64,000 nucleotides of DNA from Phymorhynchus buccinoides (GCA_017654935.2 CM065711.1:30733337-30797336); one strand, 5' to 3'. Shown: positions 20,287 through 29,207, counted from the stretch's first letter. Notes: generated by a model not told the origin, from the sequence alone. A program made the numbers and translations.

Positions 20287-20859
20287 ATGGATTTGAACAG
20301 TTTAAATTTCCTTACAAAAGAACCTCATTGTGGTTTATTTTGTGGAATGACAGGCTGCGGAAAAAGTGTGTTCGCTTTAGATTTAATACAAACGGTTTAT
20401 CGTAATCACTTTGAACACATAGTAATTTTTTGCACGACTTTAGAATTCAACAAGTCTTATAAAGAAAGAAAGTTTATTTGGACAGATGACGAAATCTATT
20501 TAGTCAATCCAAGTAATAAACTAAGCGAATGTTTAGAGTATTTTTATAAACTGTTTAAAGGAACACCAACTTTGTTTATCATTGATGACTGTTCAGCTGA
20601 AAGAGACATAGTCAAAAAAAGAAATAGTTTAGCAAAACTAGCATTCAGTGGTCGGCATGCAGGAATTAGCGTATGGATTTTAACACAGAAGTATAATTCG
20701 GTTTTAAAGGACTTTAGAGAACAGTTAAAGACGGTTGTTTTGTTTTTTACTAAAGACAAAAACAGCTTTGAAGAATGTCTTGATGAAAATGATGTTGTCG
20801 AATCAAAAGAAGAAAAGGACAAGATTAAACAAAAGACTAAGAAAAGAGAAATTCTGTAA
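20287..20859 (+). CDS. Polinton FtsK/HerA-type packaging ATPase
   Basis: 190 aa from MDLNSLNFL at 20287; an upstream in-frame ATG at 20272 would overlap the capsid stop and is less likely. Walker A is GMTGCGKS (residues 20-27), Walker B TLFIIDD (about 96-102), followed by SGRHAGISVWILTQKYNSV, the sensor-type region with a Gln typical of the A32-like packaging ATPases. It would drive genome packaging into the capsid. The C-terminus is Lys/Glu-rich. A copy of the last codons and 3' flank lies at 25027-25130. Confidence 0.93.
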   Translation: MDLNSLNFLTKEPHCGLFCGMTGCGKSVFALDLIQTVYRNHFEHIVIFCTTLEFNKSYKERKFIWTDDEIYLVNPSNKLSECLEYFYKLFKGTPTLFIIDDCSAERDIVKKRNSLAKLAFSGRHAGISVWILTQKYNSVLKDFREQLKTVVLFFTKDKNSFEECLDENDVVESKEEKDKIKQKTKKREIL

Positions 20860-20948
20860 ACTAGTGTTAAAAACAGATTTTCCTAGTCAGTACAAATGTT
20901 TGTGAAGGCAAAAAAAAAAAAAGGCCAATTTTTTTTTTGCTTTCTTTT

Positions 20949-21161
20949 TTATACTGGGTCAAATTCAAGGTTAAACTTGTTGTAAATTTCTGATAAAGTA
21001 TCCATTATTTTGCTTTCAATTTCGAACAAGTATTTACTGACTATTTCATCGTCTTCCATTAATAGCTGAGATAGAACAATTTCTTTCTGCGCATTCCTTA
21101 ATCTTTTCAATAAAATGACGTAATTCTTTGTCTTGAGTATCTCTTTATTCTGAGTCTCCAT
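20949..21161 (-). CDS. Polinton small charged helical protein
   Basis: 70 aa, rich in Leu, Lys and Glu, predicted by eye to be largely helical, no membrane segment. It ends before a T/A-rich stretch shared with the convergent ATPase gene and begins only 1 base after the integrase stop, so it is likely co-transcribed with the integrase. No family recognised. Confidence 0.55.
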   Translation of the reverse strand: METQNKEILKTKNYVILLKRLRNAQKEIVLSQLLMEDDEIVSKYLFEIESKIMDTLSEIYNKFNLEFDPV

Positions 21162-21162
21162 T

Positions 21163-22173
21163 TTAAAACTCTTTTTTTTTTTTTTGTCTAATCAAATCGG
21201 GAACTGTGTCTGGTGGGATTATCTGTAGTTCTTCTTTAACAAATGCTCTTTTTGGAGCAGGTCGTGTTGACGTATCAGTTTCTCTTAAATAATACACGGG
21301 AGGATTCATTTCTATTATTCTTTTTATTTCGTACGGATCGATACTCCAAATTGGGTCAGTTGCTCTTATGCGAGTGTCTCCTTCTGCTTCCCCTGGTGCA
21401 TAAAGAAACCTAACTTTTACTCCAAATGGTATTAGTTGTTTTGTAATTGAATGTTGAATTGGCAAGTCTATCGAAGAGTCAATTGTTTTCTTTTGTATTG
21501 CTTTTACTGGTCGGAGTCCAGTGACCTTAGATTCTTCGTTATTCATGACACGCAGAACGGAGGGTAGTCTTCTAACCCATTCAGTGTTTCTAGTTGAATC
21601 AAGGAGTTCTCTATGGTATTGATAAGAGAAAAGTCTTTCTGCCAATTGTTTGTTAAAGTTTTCAACTAAGGCCTGAGATCTATGGTTTCCAGGAATACCC
21701 CTTTTAATAACGACTTTGTGTTTTAACATTAACTGATTGAATTGTCCTTTAAATTCTTTTCCTTCATCAACTTGAATTAAACGAGGATAGGTTAATGGAC
21801 CGCGTCTATAGATTTCTTGTAAAGCGACAGAGACTGAAGTAGCACTTTTATCAGTCAATGGTTCAGCATCTTTATATCTTGAAGATAAATCAACGACTGT
21901 AAGCGCGTATTTAAATCTTTTTCTTCTGATTAAATCATGAGGGAGGTATAGAAGATCCATTTGATGAGTGTCATTTGGTGTTGTGTTGACAAAGTGCGGT
22001 CTTTTAATTCGTTTAGGCGCTGGTAGATAGATTTGCCAAATACCTTGTTTAGATAGCCATTCTTTTGCTGTTTGTTCAGTGACTCCAGCAGCTTGATTTA
22101 ATTTTTGAATAGCAGTTAAACCTTTCCAATAACCTTTCGGTGAATAATAAATTTTAGATAGTTTATCATTCAT
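21163..22173 (-). CDS. int: Polinton retroviral-type integrase
   Basis: 336 aa. The rve catalytic core shows D73 (QMDLLYLP), D136 (QVDEGKEF) and E171 (LVENFN), a DD(34)E arrangement. The N-terminal domain has no clear HHCC zinc finger, as expected for Polinton integrases with a helix-turn-helix-like N-terminus (VTEQTAKEWL). The C-terminal domain (about 250-310: WSIDPYEIKRIIEMNPPVYYL) resembles the chromodomain/SH3-like tail of these enzymes. It catalyses insertion of the linear element into chromosomal DNA. The ORF is intact, and three minus-strand genes follow with minimal spacing. Confidence 0.95.
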   Translation of the reverse strand: MNDKLSKIYYSPKGYWKGLTAIQKLNQAAGVTEQTAKEWLSKQGIWQIYLPAPKRIKRPHFVNTTPNDTHQMDLLYLPHDLIRRKRFKYALTVVDLSSRYKDAEPLTDKSATSVSVALQEIYRRGPLTYPRLIQVDEGKEFKGQFNQLMLKHKVVIKRGIPGNHRSQALVENFNKQLAERLFSYQYHRELLDSTRNTEWVRRLPSVLRVMNNEESKVTGLRPVKAIQKKTIDSSIDLPIQHSITKQLIPFGVKVRFLYAPGEAEGDTRIRATDPIWSIDPYEIKRIIEMNPPVYYLRETDTSTRPAPKRAFVKEELQIIPPDTVPDLIRQKKKKEF

Positions 22174-22180
22174 TTTAATA

Positions 22181-22585
22181 CTACACGTTTTTTGCTATGA
22201 AATAAACAGCAGTCATACCAACTACGATAAATGCTATTTCCTGGAGTTTTTGTTTTTCGGATGGTTGGTAGAAGTCACTTAGCTTTGGTGGTGGGAGCTG
22301 TTGGAGGTCTTCTCCTGTCACTAAATAATACTCTTTAATGGCGTCGTCAACATTCTTAAAAGTGTATGCTGCATGGTTTTGCAGTTTTAATTTGTTGTTA
22401 ATAAAATCTAACTGAGCGAGTCTTTGCTTTTCATAAGCGTCTTGTGCTGCTGCTAATTGCTCCATTGCTCGATTATGTCTTTGTCTTTCCTTGTTTGTTT
22501 CTAGCTTACTAAACATGTAATTACTACCTGAAAAAGCAAGTGCGTTTACTACAGCACCGCCAATCATCATTGCGAGTGAAGCCAT
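22181..22585 (-). CDS. Polinton small membrane protein, 134 aa
   Basis: Hydrophobic N-terminus (MASLAMMIGGAVVNALAFSG) and C-terminus (IAFIVVGMTAVYFIA) flank a charged, Gln/Lys-rich coiled-coil-like centre (KERQRHNRAMEQLAAAQDAY). It is separated by 7 bases from the integrase start and 7 bases from the next ORF. No family name; probably virion- or membrane-associated like other small Polinton proteins. Confidence 0.65.
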   Translation of the reverse strand: MASLAMMIGGAVVNALAFSGSNYMFSKLETNKERQRHNRAMEQLAAAQDAYEKQRLAQLDFINNKLKLQNHAAYTFKNVDDAIKEYYLVTGEDLQQLPPPKLSDFYQPSEKQKLQEIAFIVVGMTAVYFIAKNV

Positions 22586-22592
22586 TTTATTT

Positions 22593-22823
22593 TTACATAT
22601 TTATATTTTCTGGAATTATTCCTTGCTTAACAAGAAAGTCTTTTGTTGCGATTGAAGCTGTGATTATAGCGATTAGTTTACCGGAGTCCTCTAGGTCAAG
22701 TTTTCCAAGGTCAGCTGCTTTCATTTTCAATAGTTTCTTACCAACCATCGTGTACGCAACAGAAAGTCCACCAATCAGAGCAGATTGATATACAAGGTTA
22801 GCAACAGTTTTTTCAGCACTCAT
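22593..22823 (-). CDS. Polinton small membrane protein, 76 aa
   Basis: Two hydrophobic helices (ALIGGLSVAYTMVGKKLL and KLIAIITASIATKDFLV) joined by a short acidic linker (LGKLDLEDSG). It begins the minus-strand integrase cluster and is divergent from the 175-aa gene across 38 A/T-rich bases. No family recognised. Confidence 0.6.
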   Translation of the reverse strand: MSAEKTVANLVYQSALIGGLSVAYTMVGKKLLKMKAADLGKLDLEDSGKLIAIITASIATKDFLVKQGIIPENINM

Positions 22824-22861
22824 TTTTTGTTTTTAAAATAAAAATAATAAATCAACTAAAA

Positions 22862-23389
22862 ATGAATTGTGATGAACTGTTGTTAAATGCGCAGGAAGCC
22901 GTAATGTCTGATGAAGTGTCGACAAGTGTTATGAATAAAAAGGAAAAGTTGTATTCTCTGGCTGCGTGTGGAAAAACAAAACAATACTTAGGAACAGAAT
23001 TTAGTATAGAACAGATTCAACAAATGTCTTCTGCTGACATTGAAAAGTACTACAACAGATACGAAGCACAATTAGGATCTAAAATGGTTAAAAGTTTAGG
23101 TCAAACTGTAATAGGCTTGTACACTAAGTTAGTTAGTCAGTTTTTTCCACTCGATTCAAGCCAAGATTTAATGTACGATTTAAGTCAAGATCCTGTTTTA
23201 ACTAAATCGTTAGAGTCTCTTAGTTGTGATCTTTATTATAGGTTTGGCGGGCTTCTTTCGCCAGTTGTTATGGGGTTAATTACTTTTAATCATATAGATT
23301 TTATGGCTATTAAAAATGAACGTGACAGAGAATCAAACGAATCAGACAGAACAGCAAACAAGCCCCAGTCCGACAGTGATCCAAGGTAA
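22862..23389 (+). CDS. Polinton conserved 175-aa protein
   Basis: Contains KLYSLAACGKTKQYLG, IEQIQQMSSADIEKYYNRYE and KMVKSLGQTVIGLYTKL, a pattern I recall from uncharacterised cnidarian Polinton proteins. The first part is helical. A weakly hydrophobic stretch (FGGLLSPVVMGLITF) precedes a hydrophilic Arg/Asp/Ser-rich tail. First of a short plus-strand pair. Function unknown. Confidence 0.7.
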   Translation: MNCDELLLNAQEAVMSDEVSTSVMNKKEKLYSLAACGKTKQYLGTEFSIEQIQQMSSADIEKYYNRYEAQLGSKMVKSLGQTVIGLYTKLVSQFFPLDSSQDLMYDLSQDPVLTKSLESLSCDLYYRFGGLLSPVVMGLITFNHIDFMAIKNERDRESNESDRTANKPQSDSDPR

Positions 23390-23451
23390 CGAAGAGTCCA
23401 GGACGAGTTGAAGCAGGTAAAAGGTTATCAGAGTGGAATCGACAACAAAAA

Positions 23452-23757
23452 ATGAATAAACAAACAAAACAAAAACTGTTGTCTCAGAATGAAGATGAAT
23501 CAACCATAAGCGCAATACCAGTTAAAAAAGAAGAAGACAAACAAAACAGTACGAATTACGATGTTGTATTGCTTACTGTTGGTGTGGTTGCTGGTGTTGG
23601 TTATTTGTCTTATAAATTATATAAAACACACATGCAACCAAAGCTAGAAAAACGAGTAGAAGTACAAACAACACAACCAGAAAAAGTAGCAGACAAACAA
23701 GAAAAACAAAACCTAAAAAGCACAAAACCTCAGAGCGATCCATTTTTAATGCAATAA
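23452..23757 (+). CDS. Polinton single-span membrane protein, 101 aa
   Basis: A Lys/Gln/Glu-rich N-terminus, one membrane helix (VVLLTVGVVAGVGYLSYKLY, about 38-58), then a Lys/Gln/Thr-rich tail. It starts after a short spacer from the 175-aa gene and is the last coding sequence before the noncoding right arm. No family recognised. Confidence 0.6.
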   Translation: MNKQTKQKLLSQNEDESTISAIPVKKEEDKQNSTNYDVVLLTVGVVAGVGYLSYKLYKTHMQPKLEKRVEVQTTQPEKVADKQEKQNLKSTKPQSDPFLMQ

Positions 23758-24025
23758 ATTATTGTTTTAGAACTTAATAAAAACTTACCAATAACTTAAG
23801 TAAGTAACTTGATAAGAACTTGAACAATAACTTAAGTAAGAACTTGATAAGAACTTGTCAAGTTTTTGTGTTAGAACTTAATAAATACTTGATGTGACTT
23901 ACCAAGAACTTATTAATAACTTGAAGTTGACTTAACAAGAACTTGTTTAAGAACCAAAATAAAAGTGTGTTAACTTAACAAGATATTAAACAATAACTTG
24001 ATAAATCATTGTGTTAACTTAATAA
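23758..24025. repeat. AT-rich repeat block in Polinton noncoding arm
   Basis: More than a dozen degenerate copies of a core like AACTTGATAAGAACTTG / AACTTAATAA with 10-20 base spacing. A/T-rich, direct repeats, no coding potential. It may be a replication or transcription control region of the element, or simply a minisatellite. Confidence 0.7.
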
Positions 24026-24430
24026 GGGGGGTTGTGTACGTACAGCCTATTTGCCTTTATTTTGAATAGGGCTATGGCTGTACGCTTATGAAGGGATTAA
24101 TGTATGCATGCATTTTATTTTATTTTTAGTCCAAGTAAATCACTAGTAATCAGCTATAAATAAACACACGTAAGTTGTGTTACCTAGCACGTAATCTCAG
24201 GATTTTTAGTTGCCTCTACCTAAGATACTAAAAATAAAACTGCGCCTTGAAGAGCAGTGTTATTTTTAGTCAAAAACTGTGTCAAGTAGTCCTCGAGGAC
24301 TACTTGTCCTAATTGTGAGGTCTGAAACTGTGTCAACCGGGTATGCGGACCCGTTTGCCCTAGCTAGGTGCTGATCTAAAACTGTGTCAAGTAGTCCTCG
24401 AGGACTACTTGTCCTAATTTTGCTCAGCTA
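24025..24430. promoter_or_regulatory. Palindrome-rich noncoding region of Polinton
   Basis: A hairpin at about 24036-24091 pairs CGTACAGCC with GGCTGTACG. Then three modules begin AAACTGTGTCAA at 24274, 24325 and 24379. Modules 1 and 3 continue into an identical perfect 24-nt palindrome whose half-site is CAAGTAGTCCTC (24283-24306 and 24388-24411). Module 2 carries a different, imperfect inverted repeat (ACCGGGT...ACCCGTT). A regulatory, protein-binding or structured-RNA role is inferred. Confidence 0.6.
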
Positions 24431-25026
24431 TCGCGATGTAGTAGGTGAATCAATGGTCTGCCTGCACACACGAGCAAGGCAAGTCGCGCGCTCTGCACAT
24501 GAAGTTAGATTTGTCACTAGTTGTCATTGAAGAATGAATAGTAAGATTTTCCACTAAGTTAGTTACACTGGATTAAGAACTTTGACTTAATTTAAACAAA
24601 ACAGGTAATATTTGACTAGTAGATTCCATTGTTTTATCTAAGCTGTCTTTTATCACAACACAACGCACAGACTTGTTTACTCTTTGCCGTCTTTTGCTGG
24701 AATGGCAGCTAAGATAAATTCATGAGGTAAACGTCAGCAATCACGTGATTCACAGAGCATTCTGATTGGTTTAAGTCAATCACCTGATGCACTTGTCGTC
24801 GCGCCACACAGAACACATGCTATGTCACGTCTAAAGAAATGAATACTCGACAAAGCATGTAATTATATATAATTGTATGCGTTGTCTGCCAAAACTGCCT
24901 CTTCTCTCACTGTATGCACGCTAATCACATATAATAAAGTGCACGCTAATCACATATAATAAAAGGCTTAAACAACGTCAGCTACTCAACCTAGTTCTAG
25001 AAAAAAACCTCCTACAAAGTGCGTGT
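24431..25026. other. Polinton right arm, no gene seen
   Basis: No credible ORF. It contains a direct repeat of GCACGCTAATCACATATAAT (24916-24962) and A/T-rich spacer. An adenovirus-type protease gene, expected somewhere in a Polinton, was looked for here and not found. Confidence 0.5.
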
Positions 25027-25130
25027 GATGTTGTCGAATCAAAAACATTAGGTGTAATTTGAACAAAAGGAAAGAGTTATGTAAACTAGTATTAAAAACA
25101 GATTTTCCTAGTCAGTACAAATGCTTGTTA
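25027..25130 (+). pseudogene. Fragment of packaging ATPase 3' end
   Basis: GATGTTGTCGAATCAAAA and then GTAAACTAGTNTTAAAAACAG plus ATTTTCCTAGTCAGTACAAA match the end of the ATPase gene and its 3' flank at 20791-20895, with the middle codons shortened. It is a partial internal duplication lying about 115 bases inside the right inverted repeat. Confidence 0.8.
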
Positions 25131-25211
25131 ATCGGGAATTCCCTGTTAGTAGGTAGTTTATGACTCAATCGGGATTTCCCCATTCTATGGCGATGTTTTT
25201 TGTCCCCGTGG

Positions 25212-25243
<32 letters not shown>

Positions 25244-25378
25244 CCCCAAAAGTAGTGTTTTTTCTCCCGAATTAACAGAATAAAGGGGGTACGAATTTTT
25301 ACTTTTTTTACCCCTTAAAGTAGCGTTTTTGTATCTAAAAGTAGGGGATTTTCTCTTGAGCCAGAACTGGGGTTCTCC
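25244..25378 (-). repeat. Polinton right terminal inverted repeat
   Basis: Reverse complement of 10652-10784 with few differences, ending GGGGTTCTCC. A run of about 31 T lies directly on its inner side (25213-25243). Confidence 0.9.
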
Positions 25379-25394
25379 ATAATGCCATAGGAAC

Positions 25395-25735
25395 AATTAT
25401 TATATATCATCTTCTTGGTGTCCTCCTGGTTGAGGTTACTGGTTAAAATATAGAAAAGCCAAAACGTTTTATTAACAACTTAAAATAAGAAATACAGTTT
25501 CCATGGGATCAATTATTCCAATTATCAATCCTGACCACAGTTCCATAATAACAACTATTATGTATCACCCTCCCATGTCCCTCTTGGTTAAAGTTGTCGT
25601 TTATAATATAGAAAAGCTAAACACTTTTATGAAGTTCAGTTCCATGGGATCAATCATTTCAGATATCAGTTCTGGGTCCAGTACCCCTGATTAAGGATGT
25701 CAGTTAAAACATAGAAAAGTCAAAACTTGTGAACA
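25395..25735. repeat. Tandem repeat of ~150 bp, about 2.3 copies
   Basis: Phrases such as TCCATGGGATCAAT and ATAGAAAAGC/TCAAAAC recur about every 150 bases. It lies immediately outside the Polinton right end. Confidence 0.7.
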
Positions 25736-25739
25736 AACT

Positions 25740-26900
25740 TAAGACAAGAAGAAACGATAAAACAAAACAATAAAGAATGAACAAGTTGATGGTAGTGGTG
25801 GTTTATCGTGGGTGCTTGATGAAATGGGGCACGGGGGGGCTCCCAGGGGAATGTTCATGAGGGAGGGGATGGGTTCAGATGAGGTTGAGGTTGAGGTCCG
25901 AGGGTCCGAGATCCTTGGGGAGTAGGCACGGCTGGGATGATTCACGAGGGAGGGGATGGGTCCAGATGAGGTGGAGATCTGAGGGCCCGAGGTTCTTGGG
26001 GAGTGAGCACGGTTGGGACGGTTCATCAAGGAGGGGGTGGCTCCGGACGAGGTGGGGGCATGAGTGTTCTTAGTCTGCGGTGACTGGGGAAAGTTGTGGT
26101 TGGGTAGGTCCTTATGGTAGGGTTGAGTTCTAGGCAATCTGGTGGCCCTACCAGATGGGGAAGGACCGACTTTGATGCTCAAAGAAGCCGTGCGTGTTTG
26201 GGTCGTAAGTGTTGGGGTAGGCTGTGTGGTCGGAGGGGAAGGGGCTGAGGGAGAGGATGGGGTAGGTAGCTCCAAGAGTTTGTGGGATCTACAGAGAAGG
26301 GATTTTCGGATGAGAGAGTTGATGTCCTCTACAAAGCAGTCCCATTCCTCCAGTGAAACTCCCTGGGGAAGCTTGGAAGTGTGTGTGTGTGTGTGTGTGT
26401 GTGTGGGGGGGGGGGGGGGGTATGCAGCACTTTTCGAACGTTTCGTTGGTCGTCCAAGTGCGAATAATTTGTTATATGGCGGACTGCTGATTGAGGAGGT
26501 AACGGGTGTAGTTCTCGATGTTGAAAACTCTCGGGGAGGGGGGGGGAGGGGGGGGAAGGGGTTAGAGTTGGGTCATACTCCACCCCAGGACAAGGGTCGT
26601 AAATGGGTTCAGTACCCATTTGGAATTGTCCTGAAGGGGAGATGGGAGGGAGAGGGGGGCAAGAAGATGGGCTAGTGGACGAGGCCCCAGTTGGGGAAGA
26701 AGATGGGACAGCGACTGAGGACACGGTTGGGGAAGAAGCAAGGGCTGGGGAAGGGGACAAGAGTGGGACATTTCGGCCATATGAGGAAAGGAATCAGGGT
26801 CAAAGAGGAGGGGGCTGAAGCAGGGGAATGAGCCTTGTATACTTGTGCGGGAGGTGTGGGGGTAGGGGTTAGAAAATAAATTTCCGAGTCCAAAATCTCA
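25740..26900. repeat. G-rich low-complexity and tandem repeat region
   Basis: GGGAGGGGATGGGTYCAGATGAGGT and similar phrases recur with a period near 100 bases up to about 26060. After that come a (GT)n run, poly-G and G-rich purine tracts. Pro/Ser-rich or Gly-rich ORFs on both strands are by-products of composition. No exon recognised. Confidence 0.6.
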
Positions 26901-27548
26901 ATACACGCGTCCTCGAGAGGGTATTCCGAGGTAGCAGGGGGAAAAAGGAAGGTGGACAGAGAAGTTTATCGGACATGATGAAAGGAGATTAATTTGTAAC
27001 AAAACATTAGGGTTAGGATTAGGGTTAGGGAATGTGCGAACAAATAATATAATTAAGGAAATAGTTAATGGATGTTAGTATTGAATTGTAAAATTATACA
27101 ATATTAAAGCATATACTTACCTGGAACTCAAAGAAACCCAAGCCTTGGAACCACAACCTGTCACCAACTGAAAGGAATCCTCAGGGGATACTGTGTTCCC
27201 CATAAGTCGTTTAGGCCCATCACTATTCCTATTCGCCTCCCCCGACCCACATATCATGCATACCTATTACTTAGTCCTGCTAAGTCTTTTCCTAACGACA
27301 CAATAGTTGATGGACACTACCCCCTCCCTCCTCTAAATTCTCAACTCACTTATCTACACAATTGTAGGCTACATACCCCCTTATGCTTACAACTCTCAAT
27401 AACAAAGTCTGGTTCCTTCAGTTCCATGACAATAACCCGAGGTTGATCCTAACCCTATCCCGAGCAATGGTAGAATGTTGCTTCTCAGTGAATACATGCA
27501 ATGCAAACATTTGGTGTTGGCAGGGAGGGTGTCTAAAATGCTTAGTAT
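26901..27548. other. Intronic, no gene seen
   Basis: Contains TTAGGGTTAGG near 27008. A 70-base block (27235-27295: CCCCCGACCCACATATCAT, then TAGTCCTGCTAAGTCTTTT) also occurs at about 9325-9380 on the other side of the Polinton. Confidence 0.5.
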
Positions 27549-27564
27549 TTGGTATATTCTAGTC

Positions 27565-27930
27565 ACAGAGTAATTCGGGCTGCTCTTCCCCAGAGAGCGT
27601 GTTGCAGCAAGCGCAGCACCTACCCATTTTTTTGGGGGAGGGGGAACAGGGTGAGGAGGGTGTGTGGACAGACTATGAATTTGGTCATACCAGGCAGCGG
27701 GATTTCTCCCTTCTCTTACCAACTTCCATCGGCCTTGGGATTTTTACGTGCATAAAGCACACGGGTCAGAGTTGCTTTAAGTCCACATGTGCAAAGGACT
27801 CTACGTTCAGTTCAATTTTTCTGTTGAAATAGAAAGAAAGGGTGAGGCCGGGATTCGAACCCGTGTCACTCACGTTGCAGTCACGCATTGAAATCGGCAG
27901 GCAAACGTCTTAACCACTCTGCCACCTTCC
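27565..27930 (-). mobile_element. tRNA-derived SINE, copy 1
   Basis: On the minus strand the head begins GGTGGCAGAGTGGTTAAGAC (A box) and carries GGTTCGAATCC (B box) about 50 bases later, an RNA polymerase III promoter of tRNA type. The body ends near CAGCCCGAATTACTC at about 27569. A second copy of the family is at 40630-40985. Confidence 0.75.
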
Positions 27931-27980
27931 TTGCTTTAGAGACACGGTGAAATAAATTATGCTTTCGTTGTTGGTATCAG

Positions 27981-28192
27981 GTGGAGGTTGGAGGACAGTG
28001 TTACATTTATGGAAGGTCAACCTACGAAAAGCTGAAGAAGATACCAGCTGATGCGCACTGCAAAGAACACGGAGCATCACACGCCAGCTGGGAGACCGTT
28101 GAAGAATGGCACCGCGTGAAAAACAGTCTGCAACAGCTTGGAATCGAGGATTACATCATCCTTGCTTTGCACTTGACTGGACCACACAGGAT
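27981..28192 (+). CDS. GRL101-like receptor, C-type lectin exon 1
   Basis: Acceptor TTGGTATCAG ends at 27980; a donor GT follows at 28193. The translation VEVGGQCYIYGRSTYEKLKK...HCKEHGASHASWETVEEW...IILALHLTGPHR has the layout of the first half of a C-type lectin-like domain: an opening Cys-Tyr, then Cys...Ala-X-Leu-like segment, then the L-x-L-x-G-type strand before the GPH turn. 212 bases in phase 0 ending in phase 2, which fits the next exon. Such domains accompany LDLa repeats in GRL101-like receptors of snails. Confidence 0.65.
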
Positions 28193-28235
28193 GTGACTAG
28201 AAGATGTGTTTGCTTGGCTGTCGGTCTTGTCTTCT

Positions 28236-28620
28236 GTCTCTCTGGTGTTTCTGTCTCTCTGGTGTTTCTGTCTCTCTGGTGTTTCTGTCTCTCTGGTGTT
28301 CTGTCTCTCTGGTGTTCTGTGTCTCTGGTGTTTCTGTCTCTCTGGTGTTTCTGTCTCTCTGGTGTTTCTGTCTCTCTCTGGTGTTTCTGTCTCTCTGGTG
28401 TTTCTGTCTCTCTGGTGTTTCTGTCTCTCTGGTGTTCTGTCTCTCTGGTGTTTCTGTCTCTCTGGTGTTTCTGTCTCTCTGGAGTTTCTGTCTCTCTGGT
28501 GTTTCTGTCTCTCTGGTGTTTCTGTCTGGTGTTTCTGTCTCTCTGGAGTTTCTGTCTCTCTGGTGTTTCTGTCTCTCTGGTGTTTCTGTCTCTCTGGTGT
28601 TTCTGTCTCTCTGGTGTTTT
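28236..28620. repeat. 17-bp minisatellite, array 1
   Basis: About 22 copies of TGTTTCTGTCTCTCTGG with occasional GAG variants and shortened units. Since 17 is not a multiple of three, all frames stay open and give spurious 17-residue repeat proteins. A (CT)n tract follows at 28621-28693. Confidence 0.95.
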
Positions 28621-28622
28621 TG

Positions 28623-28698
<76 letters not shown>

Positions 28699-28699
28699 C

Positions 28700-29140
28700 C
28701 TTTGCTTATAATAAAACAATACTACAATGATAACGATGTCCTCATTCACCCTTACGTGAACACATGATAGCGATGTCCTCATTCACCTTTACTTACAATA
28801 ACACAATACTACAATGATAACGATGTCCTCATTCACCCTTACTGTCAATAACACATGATAGCGATGTCCTCATTCACCTTTACTTACAATAACACAATAC
28901 TACAATGATAACGATGTCCTCATTCACCCTTACGTACAATAACACATGATAGCGATGTCCTCATTCACCCTTACGTACAATAACACAATACTACAATGAT
29001 AACGATGTCCTCATTCACCCTTACGTACAATAACACAATACTACAATGATAACGATGTCCTCATTCACCCTTACGTACAATAACACATGATAGCGATGTC
29101 CTCATTCACCTTACTTACAATAACACAATACTACAACGAT
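28700..29140. repeat. 40-50 bp minisatellite
   Basis: Nine to ten copies of CGATGTCCTCATTCACC followed by TTACNTACAATAACAC. A longer type containing ACTACAATGATAA alternates with a shorter type containing ATGATAG. Confidence 0.9.
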
Positions 29141-29207
29141 AGCAAAGCACAACAAGGGAGACTAGAGGAACTCCGAGAGAAGAGATAGAAGATACTGTGA
29201 CAGACTA

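Larger units (their letters stand above)
10652..25378 (+). mobile_element. Polinton/Maverick (adintovirus-like) element
   Basis: A 14.7-kb unit bounded by inverted repeats of about 135 bp. It contains the diagnostic Polinton set: protein-primed family-B DNA polymerase (+), integrase (-), packaging ATPase (+) and major capsid protein (+), plus two candidate capsid-associated proteins, a conserved 369-aa protein and several short membrane proteins. Polintons are large self-synthesising DNA transposons that overlap with endogenous adintoviruses; capsid plus ATPase implies a virion-forming ancestor. The four hallmark ORFs are uninterrupted, suggesting a fairly recent insertion. No obvious 6-bp target duplication: the left flank ends ..GAGAACA and the right begins ATAATG. 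No adenovirus-type cysteine protease was recognised. Two lesions are noted in small genes. The element lies in an intron of the GRL101-like gene with its polymerase in the gene's sense. Confidence 0.95.
8711..27980 (+). other. 19-kb intron of the GRL101-like gene hosting a Polinton
   Basis: Bounded by donor GTGAGC at 8711 and acceptor TTGGTATCAG ending at 27980, both in phase 0. It contains a poly-G tract, telomere-like repeats, the whole Polinton, G-rich tandem repeats and a SINE. The stretch 8711-9523 holds no recognisable exon. An undetected small exon elsewhere in the interval cannot be excluded. Confidence 0.55.

Noticed and set aside
23758..24430. CRISPR-like array because of spaced repeats and palindromes
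   Set aside because: Eukaryotic context, no uniform repeat-spacer length and no cas genes. A noncoding arm of a Polinton explains it better.
25739..26760. Pro/Ser-rich and Gly-rich ORFs on both strands
   Set aside because: G-rich tandem repeats give open frames on both strands; no domain or exon borders.
27843..27928. Possible functional tRNA gene (minus strand, A and B boxes present)
   Set aside because: The head is followed by a SINE body shared with 40630-40985, and the spacing between the boxes does not give a clean cloverleaf. Better read as a SINE promoter.
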